Assembly: GCF_900491745.1 (NCBI RefSeq)
Contig: NZ_UETR01000002.1
Span: 384,844-448,843 of the forward strand
DNA: 64,000 bases
Origin: Amarolinea aalborgensis
Lineage (GTDB): Bacteria; Chloroflexota; Anaerolineae; SSC4; Amarolineaceae
Reading direction: 5' to 3'
A program made the position numbers and the translations under genes. This document shows, piece by piece, positions 26,601-35,242 of the stretch; the first letter of the stretch is position 1; every line of letters begins with the position of its first letter. The notes under the pieces are model-generated. The model had not been told where the DNA came from. It saw only the letters and a list, made by a program, of their open reading frames with translations, and made no database searches.

Positions 26601-27459
26601 CGCGCGCTGGGGGCGCATCCTGCACGTCAGCCTGGCGAGCACGCCCACCCCCACGCCGACGACGACTGGCGGCCCATCTCCTACCCCCACGCGCACGCCG
26701 ACGGCGACGCCGACCACCGGGCCGACCGCAACGCCCACGGTCACTCCTACCAATGCGCCGACCGCGACGCCGACGGCGACGCCGACCACCGGGCCGACCG
26801 CGACGCCCACGGCGACGCCGACGGGAGTCGTGATGTTCGACGCGCCGCAGACCAGCATTGTGATGGTCGGGGATGTCTTCACGGTCACGGTGCGCATACA
26901 GACGGGCGCGCAGCCCATCAACGGCGCGGCCGCCTATCTCAACTTCAACCCGGCCATCGTGCAGGTGCAGGCGCTGACGGCCGGCGCGACGCTGCCCGTC
27001 CCGATCCAAAGCCAGTTCAGCAACGCGCTGGGCACGGTAGATTTCGCGGCCGGCGCGTTCAGCAACTTCCCCAGCGGCACCTTCGATGTGGTCAAAGTGC
27101 GCATGAGCGCCGTGGCGACCAGTCAAGGCATGCCGCTCCTGTTCAACATGACCCTGCCCCGGCGCACCGACGCGACGTTCGGCGTCGGCTCGGTGCTGGC
27201 CGGCGCGGTGGACGGCCAGATTATCGTGGCTAACAACTGCTACGACTTCAACGGCAGCGGTTCTGTAGACGTAGATGACATGACGCAGATCGCGCTGCGC
27301 TGGCTGCTCACGGCTGCCAATCCGGACCCCGACGGCAACCCAGGCACGCCCAACTACGCCTTCCGCTATGACCTGGACGCCGACGGTGATATTGATGTGC
27401 GTGACATCATGCTGCTCGCCGCGCACTGGAACCAGGCGCAGAGCTGTACACCCCCCTGA
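23668..27459 (+). CDS. Secreted multidomain GH13 alpha-amylase with cohesin-like then dockerin-like modules
   Basis: A 1263-residue secreted glycoside hydrolase. Order: signal peptide (1-33); beta-rich N-domain (36-255); Pro-Thr linker (259-320); N-terminal amylase beta-domain (325-465); GH13 catalytic domain (476-990) with DGVFNHT (Asp616), nucleophile Asp721 in GWRFDVAQD, acid/base Glu752 in LGEVTG and Asp820 in SSHD; second Pro-Thr linker (992-1053); a cohesin-like beta-sandwich (1055-1187); and a dockerin-like pair of calcium loops, DFNGSGSVDVDDM and DLDADGDIDVRDI (1190-1258). All catalytic residues are present, so starch or glycogen hydrolysis outside the cell is likely. GGAGGAAAGG precedes the ATG. 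A related amylase follows downstream with the last two modules in reverse order. Confidence 0.92.
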   Translation: MKQTNVFYRLMTVVLLTCIAAGLAFGLAQRSSADYAVITLDGLRDAGYGAAIATDPSGDLANPGPGSWSGTSWTDLTTLYCANDNSYLYVYASLPSYTQAGSSGQVGLLIDTNTAAGGTSDPWGNAITFNHSTKPDFAVRGNIPGMANNPPDNNNGWTELRTWNGSNWNTGASVNWGGITGSGQTGANVAYSNSNGVELRLALADLGVNIGQTVRLEFFATQSGITKGAYDTTPSDDQSTGWDDPTTLVNLASCAIQSNATPTNTPTSTNTPTVTNTPTSGPTPTPTNTPTSGPTATPTNTPTSAPTATPTRTPTATPTAGATCAAAVVGDGAIVTSALYHNNLEVAWRDPVGGILPNGSAAVRLRTCHSDVQTVNVLVWTTGAGVNPSFIYTATVVATDPSGPYDIWEYNVPGPGYNIDQWYQFRVRDAALVGHYHTASGNTGPGVWVAGPNPVDPSWSLPTIPAPPVDYPVPSWLKDAVIYQIFPDRFRNGDATNDFSGNAVYGPTTCNGYPGPGAPACITEMHTTWTDLPRTPGYGIDFFGGDLQGIINKINEGYFNDLGVNTLYLNPVFNASSNHGYDTNDYYNINPRFGDNAKFDQFMTAATAHGLRVILDGVFNHTGADSKYMDGYGLNRWPSDIGACEGPSPYRSWFTAGGNGSGCTDNWKWKGWYGYETIPELVDGSAEVRAFFYRDGSPQSPGGKSVTRYWLEKGIAGWRFDVAQDITHDWWRDMRPYVKNVYGSSEVLMLGEVTGGCYPYQDFVNSGELDSAMNYCFRDWVRDYANGGSPASFDASWQAFRNNLPPSPWYGMMNLISSHDSPRLLSQLNQDTNRLKLAIIMQMTLPGAPSVYYGDEVSLPGSGDPDNRRTYPWSDRGGSPDTVMYQHFKNLIGIRNQHASLRGGDITTLLIDSTNYVYSYIRWNTAEKIVVVLNNSANNVASSVIPVSAHLPNGTVLTDLLNGGTFTVSGGNLSLSVPARWGRILHVSLASTPTPTPTTTGGPSPTPTRTPTATPTTGPTATPTVTPTNAPTATPTATPTTGPTATPTATPTGVVMFDAPQTSIVMVGDVFTVTVRIQTGAQPINGAAAYLNFNPAIVQVQALTAGATLPVPIQSQFSNALGTVDFAAGAFSNFPSGTFDVVKVRMSAVATSQGMPLLFNMTLPRRTDATFGVGSVLAGAVDGQIIVANNCYDFNGSGSVDVDDMTQIALRWLLTAANPDPDGNPGTPNYAFRYDLDADGDIDVRDIMLLAAHWNQAQSCTPP

Positions 27460-27478
27460 TAGGCCGGCATGAGGCCTT

Positions 27479-27539
27479 CTGCCACGAATTTCACGAATTG
27501 GTTTTTGTGCATTCGTATCATTCGTGAAATTCGTGGCAG
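27479..27539. repeat. 20-bp perfect inverted repeat between the amylase genes
   Basis: The arms are 27479-27498 and 27520-27539, with a 21-nt loop, starting 20 bp after the first amylase stop. The arms have the 'cacgaatttcacgaat' composition of low-complexity repeats. It may act as an imperfect terminator; no T-run follows. Confidence 0.65.
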
Positions 27540-27636
27540 GAATCTGGTTTCAGCCCACCTGGGTCAGGAACCATGAATTCTTTTTACCGCGAATACGAGA
27601 ATAGTGCTTCGTCTAGAATGATCCATGGAGGTTATG

Positions 27637-30600
27637 ATGCGGCGATCATTGGGTTGGTTAAGCCTGTGTCTCTTGGCTCTCTTGTTGAGCGCCTGGCTGC
27701 CTCAGCCCGGCCACGTTGCGACCACGCCGCAGGGCGCGGCCGACTGCAACATCTTATGGAACGAGGTGCTGCACGATACGTTTGACAGCAACTATCGTTC
27801 GATCGTTGGCCCCACCACCCCGAACACAACAGTCAAGCTGCGCCTGCGCGTGGCCCAGAGCGACATCACCAGCGCGCGTGTGCGTGTCTGGAACGACCGC
27901 GCCAACACGGAAACCTATGTGAACATGGCCTGGGATGGCGCGTTCGACACCGATCCGGTCGTCTACGATTGGTGGGTGGCCGACATCCCCGCGGGCGCTG
28001 ATCCGACCATCCTCTATTACTTTTTTGAGATCAATGACAACGGTTTTGGCGCCTGCAGCCCCGCGGACCAGGACTTCTACACAGACGATGATCCCAAGTT
28101 CTATGGCGGCGGCTACGGCGCCATGAGCGACAACTACAATGACCAGAAGAGCTTTCAGATCACCGTCTATAGCCCGGCGTTCAATGTGCCAGCCTGGATG
28201 CAGAAGGGTGTAGTCTACCAGATCTTTCCTGATCGTTTCCGCGACGGCAACCCCGCGAACGATCCGACCGCGGGGCGCTTCTTCTACGGGGCCAACTCCG
28301 CGATCGTGCGCTCCAACAGCGCAGCCTGGAATTCGACCATGTGCGACCCGCGCAATGTGGTCTCGCCGACCTGCAGCCAACACTACAGCGACAACTTCTA
28401 CGGCGGCGATCTGGCCGGCATCACGCAGAAGATCAACGCCGGTTATTTCGACAACCTGGGCGTCAGCGTCCTGTACCTCAACCCGATCTTCAAGTCGCCG
28501 TCCAATCACAAGTACGACACCGCCGATTACCTGCAGATTGACCCCGATTTCGGGACCCTGGCGGATTTCCAAGCCCTGGCCGCGGCCGCCAACGCGCATG
28601 GCCTCAAGCTCATCCTGGACGGCGTCTTCAACCACACGTCGTCGGACAGCCCCTATTTCGACTACTACACCCGTTACGCCGACAGCGGCGCGTGCGAGTC
28701 TGCCGGTAGCCCCTACGCCAGTTGGTTCTACATTCCCGACATCGGCACGCCGGCCTGTGAGCCGGGCCGCACGGGCGATCCAAACGTCTGCGACGCGGCC
28801 GATCGCGTGACCTGTCGGCCCCCTGGTTACGGCGGCGCTAACACCTACGAGGCCTGGTATGGCTATGGCTCGTTGCCCAAGCTGCAGGCCAACTCGGCGC
28901 CGGTGCGCGCCTTGATCTGGAGCAACGGGCTCAACTCGGTGGGCCCCTACTGGACCAACCAGGGCGCCAGCGGCTGGCGCTTCGACGTGGGCGGCGATGT
29001 GGACTGCGGTCTGACGTGCGCGCCGACCAACGATTACTGGGAAGGCTTCCGCACGGCCGTGCGCAATGTCAATCCTCAAACCGTCACTCTGGGCGAGGAG
29101 TGGGGCGATGCCTCGGCCTGGCTGTTAGGCAGCGAGTGGGACAGCGTCATGAACTATCGCTTCCGCTCGGCCATGCTGAGCTGGCTGTTCACCGGCTGCT
29201 CAGGCAACGGCTGCACGGGCGGTACGACGTTCGAGGACAACGACAGCAATGCGGGCAGCTCCAGCGGCGCGATCAGCGCCGTCACGCCGTCGCAGTTCAA
29301 TGCGCGCCTGCGCTCGATCCAGGAAGACTACCCGCCGATGGCCTTCAAAGCCATGATGAACCTGCCCGGCTCGCACGACACCAACCGCGTGCGCTTCTTG
29401 CTCAAGAAGAGCAACAACGACAGCGACACGGCCGCGGTGCAGCGCATGAAGGAATGGTGGCTCTTTGCCTTCACCTACCCCGGCGCGCCCACGCTTTACT
29501 ACGGCGATGAGATCGGCCTCAGCCACGATGGCGTCTTCGCCAGCGGCAAGTACGAGGACGATCCGTACAACCGCGCGCCGTTCCCCTGGCCCGACGCCAG
29601 CGGTACTTCGTACAGCTATGACAGCAATGCCCAGGCGGCCGACCTGGCCGGTTTCTCGCGTCAGATGGCGAGCATCCGCTGGAGCTATCCCGCGCTGCAG
29701 GATGGCGACGTGCAGCACGGCCTCATCATCAACGATGCCAACAAGCTGTACGGCTTTGCGCGTACGAACGGCAGCCAAACCGCGCTGATCGCGCTCAACC
29801 GTGACAACGCGTCGCACCCCGCCACCTTCACCGGCCTCAACGCCGCGCCCTACAACCTGACCAACGGCGCCAGCCTGGTGGATGCCCTCAGCGGCGCGAC
29901 GACGGTCGTCAGCGGCGGCGCGGTTACCGTGACCGTACCCAGCAACTGGGGCGTTGTACTGCTGGAAGGGACCAAGGTGCAAACGCCGGTCGCCGCGCCT
30001 GGCCTGGCGGCTGTGCGCGCCAGTAACAGCGTCACGTTGACCTGGTCCACCGTGATGACCGACACGACCGGCGGCCGCGAGCTGGCGACCGTGTATGACG
30101 TGCATCGCAGCCTCACGCCTGGCTTCACCCCAGGCCCGGCCACCCTGCAAGGCTCTGTCAAGCCGTCGGACGCCAGCTTCCGCTTCGGCGCAGCATCCGG
30201 GCAGTTCAGCTTCAATCAGACCGTGCCCACGGGCAGCACCTACTACTACCAGGTTTGCGCGCGCAACGCGCCCGGGGCGAGCGCCGCCTGCCCCGAAGTG
30301 ACCGCCAGCACCCCGCAGCAGGCCTCTTTGCAGGCTTCCGTGGCGCTGCAAGGCCGGCCGACGCCGCCCGATCCACGTTGGATCGTGCCGCTGACCGTCA
30401 CACTGACCATTCCTGGCCAGGGCGCGCCCGCCTACAGCTTTGCGCCGACCACCGATGCCAGCGGCATCTTCACGCTGACGGGCATTCTGCCAGGCGCCTA
30501 TGACATGCGGGTCAAGCACAGCCACACGCTGCAAAACCGGCAGACCCTGACCCTGGCCGCTGGGGCCAATCCGCCGGCCGCCGTGGGAACGCTGCTGGAA

Positions 30601-31224
30601 GGCGACGCCAATAACGACAACTACGTGACGTTGGTGGACTTCTCGATCCTGGTCAACACCTTTGGCAAGTGCGTTGGGTTCATCGGCTACGATGCCCGCG
30701 CCGATTTCAACGGCGACGCATGCATCACCCTGCTCGACTTCTCGCTGCTCGCCACCAACTTTGGGGCCGCTGGGCAGACGAAGTCCGCTGCCGCGCCGGT
30801 CGTCAAGCCGCCTGCGCGCAGCGTGAATCTTGCCCTGGAGCCGGCCGCAGCTCCGGCTGCTGACGGCAGCCTGACCGTGGCCGTGGTCGCCCAGGCCGGC
30901 GCTCAACCGGTGGATGGCGTCGCCGTCTATCTCGACTTCGACCCCACGCAGTGGCGGGTGGCGGAGCTGACGCCCGGCGCCGCCTTGCCGTTGACGATTC
31001 AGTCGAGCGTTGACCACAAGGCCGGCGCGGTCAACCTGGCGCTTGGCGCGCTAGGCAATTTCCCCAGCGGCGCCTTCACCGTGGCGACCCTGCGCCTGCT
31101 GCCAGTCAACGACCTGGCGATGTCGGCCATGCCGCTCCGCTTCCATCACGACGCGGCCCGGCGCACCGATGTCACCTTTGGCGGCTTTTCGGTCTGGCGC
31201 AGTCCAACCCTCGCGCGCGAGTAA
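27637..31224 (+). CDS. Secreted GH13 amylase with FnIII, dockerin-like then cohesin-like modules
   Basis: A 1195-residue secreted amylase. Order: signal peptide (~1-28, RRSLGWLSLCLLALLLSAWL); N-terminal beta-domain (~35-175); GH13 catalytic domain (~185-780) with nucleophile Asp450 in GWRFDVGGD, acid/base Glu487 in LGEEWGD and Asp581 in GSHDTNR; a fibronectin-III-like domain (~785-890); a carboxypeptidase-regulatory-like domain (~895-985); a dockerin-like calcium-loop pair (~988-1045, DANNDNYVTLVDF and DFNGDACITLLDF); and a C-terminal cohesin-like domain (~1055-1190). The ATG at 27637 follows GGAGGT at 27627-27632; the earlier in-frame ATG at 27625 would lie before that site. It is paralogous in plan, though not in module order, to the amylase upstream. 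Confidence 0.9.
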   Translation: MRRSLGWLSLCLLALLLSAWLPQPGHVATTPQGAADCNILWNEVLHDTFDSNYRSIVGPTTPNTTVKLRLRVAQSDITSARVRVWNDRANTETYVNMAWDGAFDTDPVVYDWWVADIPAGADPTILYYFFEINDNGFGACSPADQDFYTDDDPKFYGGGYGAMSDNYNDQKSFQITVYSPAFNVPAWMQKGVVYQIFPDRFRDGNPANDPTAGRFFYGANSAIVRSNSAAWNSTMCDPRNVVSPTCSQHYSDNFYGGDLAGITQKINAGYFDNLGVSVLYLNPIFKSPSNHKYDTADYLQIDPDFGTLADFQALAAAANAHGLKLILDGVFNHTSSDSPYFDYYTRYADSGACESAGSPYASWFYIPDIGTPACEPGRTGDPNVCDAADRVTCRPPGYGGANTYEAWYGYGSLPKLQANSAPVRALIWSNGLNSVGPYWTNQGASGWRFDVGGDVDCGLTCAPTNDYWEGFRTAVRNVNPQTVTLGEEWGDASAWLLGSEWDSVMNYRFRSAMLSWLFTGCSGNGCTGGTTFEDNDSNAGSSSGAISAVTPSQFNARLRSIQEDYPPMAFKAMMNLPGSHDTNRVRFLLKKSNNDSDTAAVQRMKEWWLFAFTYPGAPTLYYGDEIGLSHDGVFASGKYEDDPYNRAPFPWPDASGTSYSYDSNAQAADLAGFSRQMASIRWSYPALQDGDVQHGLIINDANKLYGFARTNGSQTALIALNRDNASHPATFTGLNAAPYNLTNGASLVDALSGATTVVSGGAVTVTVPSNWGVVLLEGTKVQTPVAAPGLAAVRASNSVTLTWSTVMTDTTGGRELATVYDVHRSLTPGFTPGPATLQGSVKPSDASFRFGAASGQFSFNQTVPTGSTYYYQVCARNAPGASAACPEVTASTPQQASLQASVALQGRPTPPDPRWIVPLTVTLTIPGQGAPAYSFAPTTDASGIFTLTGILPGAYDMRVKHSHTLQNRQTLTLAAGANPPAAVGTLLEGDANNDNYVTLVDFSILVNTFGKCVGFIGYDARADFNGDACITLLDFSLLATNFGAAGQTKSAAAPVVKPPARSVNLALEPAAAPAADGSLTVAVVAQAGAQPVDGVAVYLDFDPTQWRVAELTPGAALPLTIQSSVDHKAGAVNLALGALGNFPSGAFTVATLRLLPVNDLAMSAMPLRFHHDAARRTDVTFGGFSVWRSPTLARE

Positions 31225-31230
31225 CCCGCC

Positions 31231-31875
31231 CAGCCCCTTGCGAAGGCTGGCGTCTGGAGAGCTCGTCGGGCAAGCCGACATCGGCCTCTCCGGCGCCAGC
31301 CCCTTGCCTGGCGAGCCTTCGCAAGGTTGGCGCCCGATAATAGCACAACCCTCGCAGGGATTCGTGGACATCAGTCCGCAGTCGTGCAGCGACGCAGCGC
31401 GCCTCTGCGCGCGTCTCCTCGTCGCAGCCCTGCGAGGGGCATGCGCAGCCCCTTGCGAAGGCTGGCGTCTGGAGAGATCATCGGGCAAGCCGACATCGGC
31501 CTCTCCGGCGCCAGCTCCTTGCCTGGCGAGCCTTCGCAAGGTTGGCGCCCGATAATGGCACAACCCTCGCAGGGATTCGTGGACATCAGTCCGCAGTCGT
31601 GCAGCGACGCGGCGCGCCTCTGCGCGCGTCTCCTCGTCGCAGCCCTGCGAGGGGCATGCCCAGCCCCTTGCGAAGGCTGGCGTCTGGAGAGCTCGTCGAG
31701 CAAGCCGACATCGGCCTCTCTGGCGCCAGCCCCTTACCCGGCAAGCCTTCGCAAGGTTGGCGCCCGATAATGGCACAACCCTCGCAGGGATTCGTGGACA
31801 TCAGTCCGCAGTCGCGCACAGACGCGGCGCGCCTCTGCGCGCGTCTCCTCGTCGCGGCCCTGCGAGGGGCTAAGA
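31231..31875. repeat. Three tandem copies of a 215-bp repeat
   Basis: Units begin at 31231, 31446 and 31661 and are nearly identical. Each unit contains two internal inverted-repeat pairs: CCTTGCGAAGGC with GCCTTCGCAAGG, and CCCTCGCAGGG with CCCTGCGAGGG, so each could form two nested stems. Open frames cross the array on both strands, but they merely repeat with the 215-bp unit and no protein family is evident. It fills the gap between the second amylase and the DUF433 gene. Confidence 0.9.
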
Positions 31876-31966
31876 TTTTCCATAACGCCATACTCTCACC
31901 ATATGGTTTCGATGATTTCCCTGTGAGAATTGGGATTTTCCTTAACATCGCTTCCTCCGGTATAAT
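31874..31966 (+). promoter_or_regulatory. Promoter and candidate operators of the DUF433/DUF5615 pair
   Basis: TATAAT lies at 31961-31966, with a weak TTCCTT -35 at 31938-31943 (17 bp). Two direct repeats GATTTTCC(A/T)TAAC begin at 31874 and 31934, 60 bp apart, and a perfect palindrome ACCATATGGT lies at 31898-31907. These are plausible autorepression sites; that role is inferred. Confidence 0.5.
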
Positions 31967-32008
31967 GTCCTCATTACCTCGTTGAACATGCCGAAAGGAG
32001 CAGTGACG

Positions 32009-32254
32009 ATGGCTCGTATTCCCTGGCAAGCCAGAATTGCCATCTCGCCGGAGGTACATCATGGCGATCCCTGCATTAAAGGTACGCGCATTCCCGTGGC
32101 AGTCATTGTCGGGAGCTTGGCTGACGGCATGACCCCGGCGGAGATACAAGATGCCTTTCCACAGCTCGTCCATGAAGATATTCAGGCGGCCCTGGCATAT
32201 GCCGCAGAATTGACCCATCAGGACGTGCTGATTCCACTGCCTGCATTTGCGTAG
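32009..32254 (+). CDS. DUF433-domain antitoxin-like protein
   Basis: An 81-residue DUF433 protein. The family core is visible: ISPEVHHGDPCIKGTRIPVAVIVGSLADGMTPAEI, a small helix-turn-helix-like fold, followed by a short helix (IQAALAYAAEL). DUF433 proteins are regularly encoded next to PIN-like DUF5615 proteins and are regarded as candidate antitoxins. The ATG at 32009 is supported by AAAGGAG eight bases upstream; an earlier ATG at 31988 would place that site inside the gene. The DUF5615 gene starts eight bases after its stop. Toxin neutralisation has not been tested here. Confidence 0.88.
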   Translation: MARIPWQARIAISPEVHHGDPCIKGTRIPVAVIVGSLADGMTPAEIQDAFPQLVHEDIQAALAYAAELTHQDVLIPLPAFA

Positions 32255-32262
32255 GGACTGCA

Positions 32263-32628
32263 ATGCGCATCAAGGTTGATGAGGATTTGCCGGCGGCGGT
32301 CACCCGTGAACTGCGCAATCGAGGACACGATACTGTCAGCGTCAGCGGTCAGGGCATGGGCGGCTGGAAGGATCCAGCCTTGTGGGACGCCGTTCAGATC
32401 GAGCAGCGGTTTTTGGTAACGGCTGATAAGGGATTCGCTGATGTGCGACGCTATACACCCGGTGATCACATGGGAGTTCTGTTGCTGCGTCCGGATGAGG
32501 ATGGTATACGGCCACTACTTGACCTGCTAGACCAGCTATTGCTCGCCTACGACTTGAATGTACTGTCGGGCACTGTGACCGTCGTAACGCCGAGAGGCAT
32601 CCGCATTCGGAGAGCGGCTAGGACATAG
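32263..32628 (+). CDS. DUF5615 PIN-like toxin candidate
   Basis: A 121-residue protein of the DUF5615 PIN-like family. Acidic residues typical of the fold are visible in KVDEDLPAAV (N-terminus) and VTADKGFADVRRY (about 48-60), the spacing expected for a PIN-type metal site. PIN-domain proteins are usually RNases. With the DUF433 gene eight bases upstream it forms the common DUF433-DUF5615 two-gene module, probably a type II toxin-antitoxin system. The C-terminal tail is basic (RGIRIRRAART). The nuclease role is inference from the family. Confidence 0.85.
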   Translation: MRIKVDEDLPAAVTRELRNRGHDTVSVSGQGMGGWKDPALWDAVQIEQRFLVTADKGFADVRRYTPGDHMGVLLLRPDEDGIRPLLDLLDQLLLAYDLNVLSGTVTVVTPRGIRIRRAART

Positions 32629-32749
32629 ATGATCTCATCATCAAGTCCTTAGGGCAAGCGCCCTGTTTGACTATTGCCTAAAACAACTTGTCGTATGGAG
32701 ACGACCTCACGCGCCCTTGCGAGATCATTGATGGTCAAAGGAGTCCATC

Positions 32750-34945
32750 GTGCCGTCATTCTCTTCGTCCGTCCAAGACCTCCTGCCCTTCTTTCGCCCC
32801 CGTGGGGTGGCGGTGGTGGGCGCCAGCCGCAACCCGGCCAAGCTCAGCTACGCGGTGATCCGCAACCTGGCGACAGGCGCGCATCGTTTCCCCGGCCCCG
32901 TTTACCCGATCAATCCGCAGGCCGATGAGATCCTGGGTCTGCGCTGCTACCCCAGCCTGGCCGCCGCGCCCGACCCGCTTGACCTGGCGGTCCTCATCGT
33001 GCCGGCGGCGGCCGTGCTCGCCGCGGTCGAAGCCTGCGGCGAGCGCGGCGTCAAAGCGATCATCCTGATCTCCGGCGGCTTCCGCGAGATTGGCGCGCAC
33101 GGCGCGGCGCGTGAGGAAGAAGTCGTGGCGTTAGCGCGGCGCTACGGCATGCGCCTGCTCGGCCCCAACGGCATCGGCGTGATGGATACGCACACGCCGC
33201 TCAACACCACCTTTGTCAAGGACATGCCGCCATCCGGACACATTGCCTTTCTCTCCCAGTCGGGCGCGCTGTGCGGCGGGGTCATTGATTGGGCGCTTCG
33301 TCGCGGCGTCGGCTTCAGCCGTCTGCTTAGCATCGGCAACCAGGCCGACGTCACCGAAACCGAGTGGCTGGCCTTCCTGGCCGCGGACGACAGCAGCCGG
33401 GTCATCGCCCTCTACCTGGAAGATGTCAAGGGCGGGCCGGCCTTCGTGCAGGCGCTGGCGGCGGCAGCGGCCGTCAAGCCCGTATTGGCCCTCAAAGCCG
33501 GGCGCACGGCCAGCGGGCAGGCCGCCACCGCCTCGCATACGGGCGCGTTGGCCGGCGCACACGCGGCCTTCCACGCCGCCTGCGTGCAGACCGGCGTCAT
33601 CGAGGCATCCACCATCCAGGCGCTCTTTCACGGCGCGCTCGCCTTGACCTACCAACCGCTGCCGGCTGGCAACCGGTTCGCCATTCTCACCAACGCGGGC
33701 GGCCCGGCCGCGCTCGCCGCGGACGAGCTGGAGGCCGCGGGGCTGCGCCTGGCGCACAGCAGCCCGGCCACGCAGGATGCCTTGCGCCAGTGTCTGGCCC
33801 CCGATGCCGCGGTGACCGGCCCCGTGGATATGCTGGGCGGCGCTCATGCCGTGGATTATGGCCGCGCCCTGGAGGTCGTGCTTGCGGATCCGGCCTCCGA
33901 TGGCGTGCTGGTCATCCTGGTGCCGCAGGCCCTGGTGGATTCGGTCGGCGTGGTTGAGGCGATGGCCGCGGCCGCCGCGGCGTGTCCGGCCAAGCCCGTA
34001 CTCGCCTGCCTGATGGGTGCGGCCAGCCTGGATGCAGCCAACCAGGCCGCGCACGCCGCGCGCATCCCAGCCTATGTTTTCCCCGACGAGGCCGTCGCCG
34101 CGGCGGGCGTGCTGTGGCAGCGCAGCCGCTGGCAAGCTCGTGCATTTGCAACGCAATCCGGTGGATTACGCGCAGCCACGGCCGCGGAGACTGCAATCCG
34201 GCGGATTGCGCCCCAGGTGATGCCCGACGCTACGCCGGCGGAGGCTGCAGCCCGCCAGACGGCGCTGCATGCGGCCCTGGCGGCCGGGGAGCAGGCGCTG
34301 GACGCGCATGCCAGCGAAGCGCTGCTGGCTGCATACGGTCTGCGCACCCCGGCCACTCGCCTGGCTGTCACGGCCGCGGAGGCCGCTGAGATGGCCGCGG
34401 CGATCGGTTTTCCAGTCGCGCTCAAGCTGATCAGCCCTGACTTGCTGCACAAGACCGACGTGGGCGGCGTTCTCCTGGACGTGCGCGACGCGGACGCGGC
34501 CCGCACCGGCTTCGAGGCGATCATGGCCCGTGCGCGCGCCGCACAGCCGCACGCGCGGTTGCGCGGCGTCCTGATCCAGCAGATGCTGCGCGGCGGACAG
34601 GAGGTCATCATCGGCGTGCAGCGTGATCCCACCTTCGGCCCGCTGGTCATGTTTGGTCTGGGCGGTATCCTGGTCGAGGTGCTGGCCGACGTCAGCTTCC
34701 GCCTGGCGCCCCTCACACGGCCGGATGCAGAGGAGATGATTGCGGAGGTGCGGAGCGCGCGCCTGCTCAATGGCGTGCGCGGTCAACCGCCGGCCGATCG
34801 CGCCGCGCTCGTGGAGGCCCTGGTGCGCGTCGGCCAGATGGCCGTGGATCATCCACAAATCAGCGAACTCGACATCAACCCCCTGCTGGTCATGCCCGCG
34901 GGGCGAGGCGTCATCGCGGTAGATGCGCGCGTGATTTTGGCTTAA
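32750..34945 (+). CDS. ADP-forming acetate/acyl-CoA synthetase (fused alpha-beta)
   Basis: A 731-residue NDP-forming acyl-CoA synthetase in which the alpha (CoA-binding and ligase, ~1-460) and beta (ATP-grasp, ~500-731) parts are fused. Evidence: CoA-binding start RPRGVAVVGASRNPAKLSY; FLSQSGALCG; the phosphorylated histidine in ATASHTGALAG (His263); and ATP-grasp segments FPVALKLISPDLLHKTDVGGV and LDINPLLVMP. The enzyme makes acetate plus ATP from acetyl-CoA, ADP and phosphate, or runs in reverse, and is typical of fermentative Chloroflexota and archaea. The GTG start at 32750 is supported by AAAGGAG at 32737-32743. It is monocistronic as far as can be seen. Confidence 0.92.
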   Translation: MPSFSSSVQDLLPFFRPRGVAVVGASRNPAKLSYAVIRNLATGAHRFPGPVYPINPQADEILGLRCYPSLAAAPDPLDLAVLIVPAAAVLAAVEACGERGVKAIILISGGFREIGAHGAAREEEVVALARRYGMRLLGPNGIGVMDTHTPLNTTFVKDMPPSGHIAFLSQSGALCGGVIDWALRRGVGFSRLLSIGNQADVTETEWLAFLAADDSSRVIALYLEDVKGGPAFVQALAAAAAVKPVLALKAGRTASGQAATASHTGALAGAHAAFHAACVQTGVIEASTIQALFHGALALTYQPLPAGNRFAILTNAGGPAALAADELEAAGLRLAHSSPATQDALRQCLAPDAAVTGPVDMLGGAHAVDYGRALEVVLADPASDGVLVILVPQALVDSVGVVEAMAAAAAACPAKPVLACLMGAASLDAANQAAHAARIPAYVFPDEAVAAAGVLWQRSRWQARAFATQSGGLRAATAAETAIRRIAPQVMPDATPAEAAARQTALHAALAAGEQALDAHASEALLAAYGLRTPATRLAVTAAEAAEMAAAIGFPVALKLISPDLLHKTDVGGVLLDVRDADAARTGFEAIMARARAAQPHARLRGVLIQQMLRGGQEVIIGVQRDPTFGPLVMFGLGGILVEVLADVSFRLAPLTRPDAEEMIAEVRSARLLNGVRGQPPADRAALVEALVRVGQMAVDHPQISELDINPLLVMPAGRGVIAVDARVILA

Positions 34946-35122
34946 GCGCGTGCACCGTTTGGCAACCTATTACGCCCATGTCCGACCGATTTTTTGCCAC
35001 ATAGAGCACAAAGAGCGCAAAGACGCCGCTGGTTTTGCGACTAACCTGCCTTTCCTTGGGTTCTATGCGTTTTCTGTGGTCAAGTGTGCAGAATGCGAAC
35101 TGCTGCTCACGTTGCAGCGAGC

Positions 35123-35150
35123 TTGACGCACCGCGGACCTGTGGTACACT
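35123..35150 (+). promoter_or_regulatory. Promoter of the Fic gene
   Basis: TTGACG (35123-35128) and TACACT (35145-35150) are 16 bp apart, giving a ~85-nt leader. The remainder of the 34946-35242 gap holds only low-complexity 'cacaaagagcgcaaagac' sequence near 35000. Confidence 0.55.
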
Positions 35151-35242
35151 GCAACAGAGGTACTGGTTTCACAAGGCGGCGATTTTCTTCGATGACGTCA
35201 GCAGTCGTGTACTGACGACATTCATTCCACGGAGGCTATCTA

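Noticed and set aside
29200..31017. 605-codon open frame on the minus strand
   Set aside because: Antisense shadow of the second amylase gene.
23668..31224. Classical cellulosome locus
   Set aside because: There is no scaffoldin with multiple cohesins and no SLH-bearing anchor; only the two amylases carry the modules.
31051..31776. 241-codon minus-strand frame spanning the 215-bp repeats
   Set aside because: Its sequence simply repeats with the DNA unit and extends antisense into the amylase gene; no protein family is visible.
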